Shown here: one piece after another, positions 9,385 through 17,699 of the stretch
How positions within the stretch are numbered: the stretch's first letter is position 1
Layout of the letters: each line of letters starts with the position of its first letter
Assembly: GCA_903870555.1 (NCBI GenBank)
Contig: CAIQDO010000174.1
Coordinates: 1 to 34,402, forward strand
Origin: an uncultured Caulobacteraceae bacterium
GTDB taxonomy: Bacteria > Pseudomonadota > Alphaproteobacteria > Caulobacterales > Caulobacteraceae
Length of the DNA: 34,402 nucleotides
Direction: 5' to 3'
The notes under the pieces: generated by a model
What the model was told of the DNA's origin: nothing
The model's database searches: none
Seen by the model: only the letters and a program-made list of their open reading frames with translations
Made by a program: the position numbers and the translations under genes

Positions 9385-11043
9385 ATGTCAACTCGTCTCG
9401 TCATCGCGTCCGTTCAGGCCAATCCCACCGTCGGTGATATCTCCGGCAATGCGGCCCAGGCCCGTCGGCTCATTGGCGAAGCGGCCGCCCTGGGCGCCGA
9501 CATCGCCGTATTTCCCGAACTGTTCCTGATTGGCTACCCGCCGGAGGATCTGGCGCTGAAGCCCGCCGCCGTCCGGGCCTGCCAGGAGGCCCTTGCCGCC
9601 CTTGCCGCCGACACCGCTGGCGACTGCGCGGCCCTGATCACCACCCTATGGCCGGGCGCCGACGGACGGCCCCGCAACGCCGTGGCCCTGATCGAGGGCG
9701 GCGCGGTCAAAGGGGTGGCCTTCAAGGTGGATCTGCCCAACTACGGCGTGTTCGACGAGAAACGGATCTTCGTCGCTGGCGAGGCCAGCGGTGTGTTTGA
9801 GATCGCCGGGGTGCGCGTTGGCGTGCCGATCTGCGAGGATATCTGGGCGCCGGGCCCCTGCCGCCAGTTGAAGGCCGATGGCGCGGAGCTGCTGTTGGTT
9901 CCGAACGGCTCGCCATTCCGCCGCACCGCCGACGATGAGCGACTTGATGTGGCTCGGGCCAGAGTGGCCGAGACCGGCCTGCCGATGGTCTATGTCAATC
10001 AGGTCGGCGGCCAGGACGAACTGGTGTTCGACGGCGGCTCCTTCGCCCTCCAGGCCGACGGCGAATTGTGCATGAGTCAGCCGATGTTCGAGGCTGATCT
10101 CGCGCGGTCGGTTTGGGAAAAGACCGAGAGCGGCTGGCGTTGCATCGAGGCGCCGCTCGCGACATGGCCACGCGGTCCCGAGGAAATCTACCGCGCCATG
10201 GTGCTCGGGCTAGGCGACTATGTCCGCAAGTCGGGCTTCCCTGGCGTTCTGCTGGGGCTCTCCGGGGGCGTCGATTCCGCTCTGTCGATTGTGGTGGCCG
10301 CTGACGCTCTGGGCCCCGGGAACGTGCGGGCCTTCATGCTGCCCTCGCGCTACACCAGCCGCGACAGCCTTGAGGACGCCGAGGCCTGCGCTCGGGCGAT
10401 TGGCGTGAAGCTCGACGACATCGCCATCGCTCCGGCGGTGGCCGCATTCGAGACGATGCTGGCCCCCCAGTTCGCAGGCCGCGCGCCGGACATTACCGAG
10501 GAGAACATTCAGGCCCGCATCCGTGGGGTCACTCTGATGGCCCTGTCCAACAAGCTGGGCCTGATGCTGATGACCACCGGCAACAAGTCGGAAATGGCGG
10601 TCGGCTACGCCACACTCTATGGTGACATGTGCGGCGGCTATAACGTCCTTAAGGATGTCTACAAGGTCGATGTCTACGCCGTCTGTCGTTGGCGCAACGC
10701 CCACACGCCGGCTGGAGGCGCATCAGAACCTATTCCCGAACGCATTCTGACCAAAGCGCCCTCCGCCGAGTTGCGTCCGGACCAGACCGACCAGGACAGC
10801 CTGCCGCCCTACGACGTTCTCGACGCCATCCTGCATGGACTGGTGGAGGAAGAAGCCACGCTAGACGAGATCGTCGCTCGCGGCTTCGACGGGGCCACGG
10901 TCGAGCGGGTTCAGCGTTTGTTGTACGGCTCTGAATACAAGCGCCGCCAGGCCGCGCCGGGTGTTAAGATCGGCGGCAAGGCGTTCGGTCGCGACCGCCG
11001 CTATCCGCTGGTCAACCGATTTCGTGACAAGGTCGGCGGCTGA
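9385..11043 (+). CDS. nadE: NAD+ synthase (glutamine-hydrolysing)
   Basis: N-terminal nitrilase domain (VASVQANPTVGDISGN..., VFPELFLIGYPPEDL, GVPICEDIW) and C-terminal synthetase (GVLLGLSGGVDSALSIVVAADALGP, TTGNKSEMAVGYATLYGDMCGGYNVLKDVYK). Confidence 0.97.
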   Translation: MSTRLVIASVQANPTVGDISGNAAQARRLIGEAAALGADIAVFPELFLIGYPPEDLALKPAAVRACQEALAALAADTAGDCAALITTLWPGADGRPRNAVALIEGGAVKGVAFKVDLPNYGVFDEKRIFVAGEASGVFEIAGVRVGVPICEDIWAPGPCRQLKADGAELLLVPNGSPFRRTADDERLDVARARVAETGLPMVYVNQVGGQDELVFDGGSFALQADGELCMSQPMFEADLARSVWEKTESGWRCIEAPLATWPRGPEEIYRAMVLGLGDYVRKSGFPGVLLGLSGGVDSALSIVVAADALGPGNVRAFMLPSRYTSRDSLEDAEACARAIGVKLDDIAIAPAVAAFETMLAPQFAGRAPDITEENIQARIRGVTLMALSNKLGLMLMTTGNKSEMAVGYATLYGDMCGGYNVLKDVYKVDVYAVCRWRNAHTPAGGASEPIPERILTKAPSAELRPDQTDQDSLPPYDVLDAILHGLVEEEATLDEIVARGFDGATVERVQRLLYGSEYKRRQAAPGVKIGGKAFGRDRRYPLVNRFRDKVGG

Positions 11044-11061
11044 CCATAGGGCCGCCGCCAG

Positions 11062-11655
11062 TCAGGCGACGACCCGCATCACCGACGCGACCATGGGCCC
11101 AGCCGGCATGGCCCGCAGCGCCGGTATGGCGTCCTCGATTTTATCGACCGATCGCCAGCAGCTTTTGAATTCCTCCGGAACCAGCCTCACGGCGATGAAC
11201 TGCTCAAACAGCTCGAAAAGCGGTCGCCAGAAATCGTGCGGATTGTAGAACACGATCGGCTTGGCGTGCAGCCCGAGGCGACGCCACGACAGCAGTTCGA
11301 CCACCTCCTCCAGAGTGCCTATGGCGCCGGGCAGGACCACGAAGGCGTCAGCCTCCTCGAACATGCGGATCTTTCGTTCGTGCATGGAGTTGACGATCAC
11401 CGTCTCGATGGTGTCGAGAACGACTTCGCTGCTGGCCAGGAACTGGGGCATGATCCCCAACACGCGACCGCCAGCCGCGTGGGCGGCCCTGGCGCAGGCG
11501 CCCATCAGGCCGACGCCGCCGCCGCCGTAGACGAGGCGCAAATCCGCCGCGGCCAGGGCGACGCCCAGGTCCGCGGCGGCTTCCAGCCAGACGGGATCGG
11601 CCGCGTCGGACGAACCACAATAGACACAGATCGAGTCGATGGCTGGCGTCGACAT
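11062..11655 (-). CDS. TIGR00730/LOG-family Rossmann-fold protein (putative nucleotide 5'-monophosphate phosphoribohydrolase)
   Basis: MSTPAIDSICVYCGSSDAADPVWLEAAADLGVALAAADLRLVYGGGGVGLMGACARAAHAAGGRVLGIMPQFL...SMHERKIRMFEEADAFVVLPGAIGTLEEVVELLSWRRLGLHAKPIVFYN. Preferred ATG at 11655. Confidence 0.92.
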   Translation of the reverse strand: MSTPAIDSICVYCGSSDAADPVWLEAAADLGVALAAADLRLVYGGGGVGLMGACARAAHAAGGRVLGIMPQFLASSEVVLDTIETVIVNSMHERKIRMFEEADAFVVLPGAIGTLEEVVELLSWRRLGLHAKPIVFYNPHDFWRPLFELFEQFIAVRLVPEEFKSCWRSVDKIEDAIPALRAMPAGPMVASVMRVVA

Positions 11656-11754
11656 TCGTTGGAAACTCCCCAGATAGTGGCTTCGGACGATCAGGGATGT
11701 GCCATTGATCGAGTCGCGAACACCGTCTGGAAGGATTGCCCGATTAAGCGCGCC

Positions 11755-12555
11755 GTGAAAGCCATCATCATCATCGCTCTGACGGCGGCAACGCTCGGCG
11801 CCTGCCATCCAGGCAGTGTCGCCCTCCCGCCCGGCCAGGGGGCCCAGGCGGATAGTCCGCCCGAGGCCAAGGCCTATCGCGCGACGCCTTTGTTGCTTCA
11901 GGTCGCTTTCGAACCGGCCGGCCGGCTGCGCCTGACCGGTCTGGCCGCGGCTGGAGCGAAGGTCCGCCTGGCGTCGCCTGCCGGCCAACCCCTCTACGGC
12001 TTGGCCGACAGTCAGGGTCGGTGGCGTCTGGAGGTTTCCAGGCCGACGGAGCCGCGGCTATTCGGCCTGGCGATGGTCGACCAAGGCCGGGTCGTCCAGT
12101 CGGAAGGCTATGTGCTGATCACGCCAGCGGGGACGGCGGCGCAACTGCGCGCCGGCGCCGGAACCTTGGCGCTTGGCGCGCATGTGGTCGCGCCGGTGAT
12201 CGATGCGGTGGACTTCGACGCCAAGGGCGGAACCGTGGTGTCGGGTCGCGCCACGCCACACGCCGCGCTCGACCTGTTTGTCGACACCGTGCGCCAGTCT
12301 CGTGGCCACGCCGATGGCGACGGACGGTTCTCTCTGGCCCTGGATGAGCCGCAGACCTTCGCCGTTCATGTCCTTGAGGTCGTTGACGGCGCTCGCCGGG
12401 CCGTGGTCCAGCCGCGGCTGACGGTGGCTTCGCCGCTGGTCGGCAGTCCCTACCGGGCGACCGCCACGTCGGTCGGCTGGCGCATAGACTGGATAACGCC
12501 CGGTGGGGGCCAACAGACGACCTTGCTGATGGCTTCTCGGGAGGGCGCCGTTTGA
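11755..12555 (+). CDS. Predicted lipoprotein, upstream partner of an ATM1-type ABC exporter
   Basis: GTG start at 11755; signal peptide and lipobox VKAIIIIALTAATLGAC; repeated Ig/carboxypeptidase-regulatory-like segments (LTGLAAAGAKVRLASPAGQPLYGLADSQGRWRLEV, VVSGRATPHAALDLFVD...HADGDGRFSLAL). Stop overlaps the TTG start of the next gene. Confidence 0.75.
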   Translation: MKAIIIIALTAATLGACHPGSVALPPGQGAQADSPPEAKAYRATPLLLQVAFEPAGRLRLTGLAAAGAKVRLASPAGQPLYGLADSQGRWRLEVSRPTEPRLFGLAMVDQGRVVQSEGYVLITPAGTAAQLRAGAGTLALGAHVVAPVIDAVDFDAKGGTVVSGRATPHAALDLFVDTVRQSRGHADGDGRFSLALDEPQTFAVHVLEVVDGARRAVVQPRLTVASPLVGSPYRATATSVGWRIDWITPGGGQQTTLLMASREGAV

Positions 12556-14447
12556 CCTATCACCATGCCGCGACGCGTGGGACCGCGCCCCCGGCCACGA
12601 CCTCGGCCCAGACTGGCGTCGGCTTCTTCGCCTCCATGGCCGACCTGATCGCACTGGTCATGCGATCCCGCGCCCAGGGGCTCAAGACCCGCCTGGGCCT
12701 GGCCCTGGGTCTCGTTCTGCTGGGGAAATGGACCGGGGTTATCGGCCCTCTAATGATCTCCAGAGCCATCGACGCCCTAAACGCCCACCGCTCCGGTGGT
12801 CATCCGGTTTTCGTCGCCTTCGCGGGGCTCGCCATCGGCTATGTGTTGCTGCGCCTGGTGGCCAACGCGGCGCCCTATTTGCGGGACGCCATCTTCAACC
12901 CGGTATCGCAGATGGCCCTGGCCCAGTCGTCCATGGAAACCTTCGCCCACACTCTGTCGCTGTCGCTCAGTTTCCATCAGGGCAAGCAGTCAGGCGGCCT
13001 GGCGCGGATCATCGACCGCGGGTCCAGGTCCACCGATTTTCTTCTGCGTAGCGTGGTTCTTAATCTCGGCCCGACGGTCCTCGAGTTGTTGATGGCCGCC
13101 TATGTCCTGACCAGCCGATTCAACTGGCGTCTGGCCATCGTCGCGGTGGCCACCATCCTGCTCTATATCGCCTTCACCGTCGCGATTTCCAATTGGCGGA
13201 TCGGCCATCGTCGGACGCTCAACGACGCGGATTCCCGGGTCGCCGGCCTCGCTGTCGACGGCCTGATGAACTTCGAGACGATCAAGACCTTCGGGGCCGA
13301 GGGCCGGGTGGTCGACCACTACGAGACCGCCCTGGTCGACTACGCCAAGGCGAACATCCAATCGAATGGCTCGCTTCAGCTGCTCAACGGCGTTCAGGCG
13401 GTGGTGCTAAACATCGGCTTGGCCTTCATTACCCTGCTAGCCGGGACAGAAGTCCTCGCCGGCCGGATGAGCCTCGGTGGGGTCACCGCCTGCATCCTGA
13501 TCCTGCAACAGGTCTACGCTCCGCTGTTCAGCCTGGGCATGAACTACCGGGAGATCCGCCAGGCGTTCATCGATATGGAGCAGATGCTGGAGCTGCGCGC
13601 GCTGAAACCCGACATCGTCGATGTTCCCGGGGCCAAGCCCCTCCCACCAGCCTCAAACCGCGGCGCCGAACTGACTTTCGCCGGCGTCGGCTTTCAGCAC
13701 ACCGCCCGCAGCGTCGGACTCGACGAGGTGAGCTTCACCGCCCCACCTGGGACCACGGTGGCGCTGGTCGGCCCTTCTGGCGCGGGCAAGACGACCATCG
13801 TGCGATTGGCCCTGCGCCTGCTCGATCCCCAGAAGGGGGCGGTGTTGATCGACGGCATGGACCTGCGCCAGGTCACTCAGGAGTCTCTGCGCCGGGCGGT
13901 GGCTCTGGTTCCGCAGGACGTCGCTCTGTTCAACGACACGCTCGGCGCCAACATTGCCTTCGCCAATCCGGGCGCCGGCCTGGAGGCCGTCTGGGCCGCG
14001 GCCGAGGCGGCGGAGCTGGCGCCGTTCATCGACGGTTTGCCTCACAAGATGGACACCCGCGTCGGCGAACGGGGCCTGAAGCTTTCGGGCGGCGAGCGTC
14101 AGAGGGTGGGACTGGCCCGCGCCCTGCTGGCCAACCCTCGGCTGCTGATCCTTGACGAGGCCACAAGCGCCCTGGACGGGCCAACCGAGGCCGCCATTCA
14201 GGCCACGCTTCGTAAGGTCCGCACCGGACGCACGACCCTGGTGGTCGCGCACCGCCTGTCGACCATCGTCGACGCCGATCAGATCCTGGTTGTCCGCCGC
14301 GGGCGCATCGTCGAACGGGGCGGCCACGCCGAACTTCTGGAAAAGGGCGGGGAATACGCCGCGCTGTGGCGTCGGCAGACGAGGGGTCATGAAGCCCGTC
14401 CCCTGGCGTCGACCGCGAACTTCGCTAAACCCATCATCGAAACATAG
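12552..14447 (+). CDS. ABC transporter, fused permease/ATPase, ATM1 (heavy-metal / Fe-S-glutathione exporter) type
   Basis: N-terminal TM domain plus ATPase: VALVGPSGAGKTTIVRLALRLLDPQKGAVLIDGMDLRQVTQESLRRAVALVPQDVALFNDTLGANIAF...LSGGERQRVGLARALLANPRLLILDEATSALD. Confidence 0.92.
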   Translation: MTYHHAATRGTAPPATTSAQTGVGFFASMADLIALVMRSRAQGLKTRLGLALGLVLLGKWTGVIGPLMISRAIDALNAHRSGGHPVFVAFAGLAIGYVLLRLVANAAPYLRDAIFNPVSQMALAQSSMETFAHTLSLSLSFHQGKQSGGLARIIDRGSRSTDFLLRSVVLNLGPTVLELLMAAYVLTSRFNWRLAIVAVATILLYIAFTVAISNWRIGHRRTLNDADSRVAGLAVDGLMNFETIKTFGAEGRVVDHYETALVDYAKANIQSNGSLQLLNGVQAVVLNIGLAFITLLAGTEVLAGRMSLGGVTACILILQQVYAPLFSLGMNYREIRQAFIDMEQMLELRALKPDIVDVPGAKPLPPASNRGAELTFAGVGFQHTARSVGLDEVSFTAPPGTTVALVGPSGAGKTTIVRLALRLLDPQKGAVLIDGMDLRQVTQESLRRAVALVPQDVALFNDTLGANIAFANPGAGLEAVWAAAEAAELAPFIDGLPHKMDTRVGERGLKLSGGERQRVGLARALLANPRLLILDEATSALDGPTEAAIQATLRKVRTGRTTLVVAHRLSTIVDADQILVVRRGRIVERGGHAELLEKGGEYAALWRRQTRGHEARPLASTANFAKPIIET

Positions 14448-14464
14448 CCTAGGGAGCCAAGACG

Positions 14465-14905
14465 ATGCGTTATCTACACACCATGGTGCGGGTCGCGGAC
14501 CTGGACAAAGCCCTGGCGTTCTACTGCGCCGGCCTGGGTCTGCAGGAGGTGTCGCGCTTCGACAATCCCGCCGGCCGGTTCACCCTGGTGTTCCTGGCCG
14601 CGCCGGAAGACGTCGAGGCGGCTCGGGAAAAGCGCGCGCCAACCGTCGAACTGACCCACAACTGGGACCCAGAGGCCTATACGGGCGGTCGCAACTTCGG
14701 CCACCTGGCCTATCAGGTCGAAGACATCTATCAGACCTGCCAGCGGCTGATGGATCAGGGCGTGACGATCAACAGACCGCCCCGCGATGGTCACATGGCC
14801 TTCGTGCGCTCGCCTGAGGGAATCTCGGTCGAGCTGCTTCAAAAGGACGGCTCGCTTCCGTCGGCCGAACCCTGGGCGTCACTGCCCAACGTTGGGGTGT
14901 GGTGA
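14465..14905 (+). CDS. gloA: Lactoylglutathione lyase (glyoxalase I), VOC superfamily
   Basis: MRYLHTMVRVADLDKALAFYCAGLGLQEVSRFDNPAGRFTLVFLAAPED...ELTHNWDPEAYTGGRNFGHLAYQVEDIYQTCQRLMDQGVTINRPPRDGHMAFVRSPEGISVELLQ. Confidence 0.92.
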   Translation: MRYLHTMVRVADLDKALAFYCAGLGLQEVSRFDNPAGRFTLVFLAAPEDVEAAREKRAPTVELTHNWDPEAYTGGRNFGHLAYQVEDIYQTCQRLMDQGVTINRPPRDGHMAFVRSPEGISVELLQKDGSLPSAEPWASLPNVGVW

Positions 14906-15820
14906 CAGATCTCTAAGCCAGGACACCGCCGCCGCCACATAGGCCCGGTCGCGTGTCAGGGGCGAGACGTGGGTGGCGCCGGGCATGTCCAGCACCCACG
15001 CCCGCTGGGCTCGCGCCGCTGGGGCGATCTCGGCGGTTCGCCAGGCGGCGGCCAGAGCCGCCTTGGGGCGCAAGGATCCGTCGAGAACCACCACCGGGAT
15101 CGTCGGCGACACCGGGCCCAGTCGGCGCACCGCATCCAGGCCGGGAATGATCAGCCGGTCCTCGTCCCGCGCCGTCTTCAGGCAGGCCAGGCAGGAGAGG
15201 CCGTGGCGCTTGCGCGCCGCCGCGTCGGGCGACAGATCCATTTCCCGGGTGATCACGCCCGCAATGATCGGGCCGAGGCCCAGTCGCGCCGCCGTCACCG
15301 ACCGATCCGCCATCTGGCGCTCGGCCCGCAGGTCGGCGAGAGCGAGAGGCGAGTCGAGATCGTCGGCCCCCACGCCGTTGATGTAGACAAGCCCGGCGAC
15401 GCGACCCGGCCAAAGGGCGGCGAAGGCCTCGATATACAGGGTCCCATTGGAGTGGCCGACCAGGATCACGGGCGAGGTCTCGCCGATCTGATCGAGCAGG
15501 TCGCCGATCTCCCCGGCCTTGGTCAGCACGTCCTTCTCGCCCGGCCGTGGCGGTGATTCCCCCAGTCCCGCCCGGTCGAAGGCGCAGGCTCTCCCGTCCC
15601 GCGACAGATCATCGAGCACCCGGTTCCAATCAGCCGACGTACCGAACGCCCCAGCCTCCAGCACCGTCGTCGGCCGGTCGCTCGGCTCGCCGCGGCAGTC
15701 GACGTGAAGGGGGGGGAAGGGGGCTGGCGGCGTGGCGCCGAGCGTCGTTGCCGACCCAACCGCCGCGGCGAAGATCAGGGCGGCGATGGCGGACCGAGTT
15801 GTGGCGGCGGAACGGGGCAT
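14879..15820 (-). CDS. Alpha/beta hydrolase with signal peptide
   Basis: MPRSAATTRSAIAALIFAAAVGSATTLGA...TTVLEAGAFGTSADWNRVLDDLSRDGRACAFDRAGLGES...ILVGHSNGTLYIEAFAALWPGRVAGLVYINGV (GHSNG nucleophile elbow). Confidence 0.85.
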   Translation of the reverse strand: MPRSAATTRSAIAALIFAAAVGSATTLGATPPAPFPPLHVDCRGEPSDRPTTVLEAGAFGTSADWNRVLDDLSRDGRACAFDRAGLGESPPRPGEKDVLTKAGEIGDLLDQIGETSPVILVGHSNGTLYIEAFAALWPGRVAGLVYINGVGADDLDSPLALADLRAERQMADRSVTAARLGLGPIIAGVITREMDLSPDAAARKRHGLSCLACLKTARDEDRLIIPGLDAVRRLGPVSPTIPVVVLDGSLRPKAALAAAWRTAEIAPAARAQRAWVLDMPGATHVSPLTRDRAYVAAAVSWLRDLSPHPNVGQ

Positions 15821-15920
15821 GTCCCGTCTAGACCACATATATTTTGAAGGAATGTTGCTGGCCGCCAAGACCGAGCGAACCCACCCCGACGGGACGCCTG
15901 ACGATGATGGGTGGGAGCGA

Positions 15921-15996
15921 TGGCTCCCCGGGCAGGACTCGAACCTGCGACCCGGCGATTAACAGTCGCCTGCTCTACCAACTGAGCTACCGAGGA
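15921..15996 (-). tRNA. tRNA-Asn (GTT anticodon), copy 1, CCA encoded
   Basis: Reverse complement TCCTCGGTAGCTCAGTTGGTAGAGCAGGCGACTGTTAATCGCCGGGTCGCAGGTTCGAGTCCTGCCCGGGGAGCCA folds as a cloverleaf; anticodon loop CTGTTAA. Confidence 0.97.
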
Positions 15997-16020
15997 TCGG
16001 GCAATCGCCGAAGGACGCGG

Positions 16021-16049
16021 CTGATACGACGGTCGGCTCGGGTTGGCAA
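16021..16049 (-). promoter_or_regulatory. Predicted sigma-70-like promoter of tRNA-Asn copy 1
   Basis: Minus strand TTGCCA - 17 nt (ACCCGAGCCGACCGTCG) - TATCAG; same architecture conserved at copy 2. Confidence 0.5.
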
Positions 16050-16079
16050 GGCGCTCGACGCGGGCCGCCCACGCCCTCG

Positions 16080-17303
16080 TCAGATTCCCAGGATCATCTT
16101 GGCCATGATGTTGTGCTGGATCTCGTTGGAGCCGGCATAGATAGAGGTCTTGCGCTGGTTAAAGTACATCGGCGCGACCGTCGCGGCGTAGTCCGGGCCG
16201 GCGCGCGGGTCGTTCTTCTCGCCGGTCAGGCCGGCGAAGGTGTCCTCCACGAAAGGAGAGGCATAGGGGCCGACCACTTCCAGGGCCAGTTCGGTGATGG
16301 CCTGCTGCGCCTGACTGCCTTCCAGTTTCAGCATCGACGAAACCGGGCCCATGGCTTGGCCGGCGGCGCGCCCGGCGAACACCTTCAACTCCGTGGCGTT
16401 AAGTGTCTCCACCTTGATTTCCATGTCGGCCAGTTTCTTCCGGAAATCGGGGTCCCGCATCATCGCCCCGTCCTGACCGTCAAGCTCAAGTCGGGCGTAG
16501 CGCTTGACCGTATTGAGCTGGTGGGTAAGCCCCGGCGCATAGGCCCCGCCGCGTTCGAACTGCAGCAGGTACTTGGCGTAGGTCCAGCCCTGGCCCTCTT
16601 CGCCGATACGGTTGGACACCGGCACCCGCACGTCCTCGAAGAAAACCTGATTGACCTCCTGCGCTCCATCCTTGGGTCCATCCAGGGTCGGCAGGGAGCG
16701 GACGACGATGCCCGGCGTCTTCATGTCCAGCAGCAGGAACGAGATTCCCCGCTGTTTCTGCGGTTCCGACGAGGTGCGCACCAGGCAGAACATCCAATCG
16801 GCATACTGGGCGTAGGTGGTCCAGATCTTGGAGCCGTTCAAAACATAGTCGTCTCCGTCCCGCACCGCTTTCATTGACAGCGACGCCAGATCCGATCCCG
16901 AGCCAGGCTCCGAATATCCCTGGCACCACCAGACGTCGGCGTTGAGGATCTTCGGCAGATGCTGGGCCTTCTGCTCTGGCGTGCCGAAGGCCATGATTAC
17001 CGGGGCGCACATCTTCAGCCCCATGTTGGAGGTGGTCGGGGCGCCGGACAGGGCCATCTCCATGTCGAAGATGAACTTCTCGCTCTGGCTCCAGCCCGTG
17101 CCGCCATATTCGACCGGCCAGTCGGGTGCCAGCCAGCCCCGGGCGGCCAGGCGCTTGAACCAGCGGACCTGGGCCTCGCGGCCTATCGCGCTGGTCTTGG
17201 ACTGTGCCGAGCGGGCGCGCATGTCATCGTCGAACGCGCTGTCAATGAAAGCGCGAACCTCGTCGCGGAAGGCCAGATCCTCTGGGCTGAAGGCCAGGTC
17301 CAT
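16080..17303 (-). CDS. Acyl-CoA dehydrogenase family protein
   Basis: MDLAFSPEDLAFRDEVRAFIDSAFDDDMRA...WCQGYSEPGSGSDLASLSMKAVRDGDDYVLNGSKIWTTYAQYADWMFCLVRTS...QRKTSIYAGSNEIQHNIMAKMILGI. Confidence 0.95.
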   Translation of the reverse strand: MDLAFSPEDLAFRDEVRAFIDSAFDDDMRARSAQSKTSAIGREAQVRWFKRLAARGWLAPDWPVEYGGTGWSQSEKFIFDMEMALSGAPTTSNMGLKMCAPVIMAFGTPEQKAQHLPKILNADVWWCQGYSEPGSGSDLASLSMKAVRDGDDYVLNGSKIWTTYAQYADWMFCLVRTSSEPQKQRGISFLLLDMKTPGIVVRSLPTLDGPKDGAQEVNQVFFEDVRVPVSNRIGEEGQGWTYAKYLLQFERGGAYAPGLTHQLNTVKRYARLELDGQDGAMMRDPDFRKKLADMEIKVETLNATELKVFAGRAAGQAMGPVSSMLKLEGSQAQQAITELALEVVGPYASPFVEDTFAGLTGEKNDPRAGPDYAATVAPMYFNQRKTSIYAGSNEIQHNIMAKMILGI

Positions 17304-17429
17304 GGGTGCGTACCTCCGCTGCGTCGAACAGGTTCGCCGGCTCCAGGGCCGGACTTCCGCCCCATAGTGCCGCCCTCCGCCGTTCGCGCCAAGCGGTGAC
17401 TTGATGTTTTAGGTCATTCGGAGCCGCGA

Positions 17430-17505
17430 TGGCTCCCCGGGCAGGACTCGAACCTGCGACCCGGCGATTAACAGTCGCCTGCTCTACCAACTGAGCTACC
17501 GAGGA
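17430..17505 (-). tRNA. tRNA-Asn (GTT anticodon), copy 2, identical to copy 1
   Basis: 76-nt sequence identical to 15921-15996, same encoded CCA. Confidence 0.97.
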
Positions 17506-17529
17506 TCGGGCAATCGCCGAAGGACCGGG

Positions 17530-17558
17530 CTAATACGACGCGAGACTCGGGGCCGCAA
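17530..17558 (-). promoter_or_regulatory. Predicted sigma-70-like promoter of tRNA-Asn copy 2
   Basis: Minus strand TTGCGG - 17 nt (CCCCGAGTCTCGCGTCG) - TATTAG. Confidence 0.5.
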
Positions 17559-17699
17559 GCCGCCGTGACCGTTCGGCGCCAAATCTGTCGCAGACGGGGT
17601 AAATCCCCATGGAGGCGCTTGGCCTGGCCGGTGAGATCATGGTTCTAAAGGGCGGCGTCGAAGCTCTCTGCGTGGTGGGCGATTGAGGAGTTGTACGGA

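Noticed and set aside
15775-15981. Small ORFs MVEQATVNRRVAGSSPARGAIA... here and at 17242-17490
   Set aside because: Translations across the two identical tRNA-Asn genes, a classic annotation artefact; the identity comes from the tRNA.
15917-17525. tRNA-flanked genomic island or integrated element
   Set aside because: The direct repeats are whole tRNA genes with leaders, and the enclosed segment has only one metabolic gene with no integrase or mobility gene. Tandem tRNA duplication is simpler.
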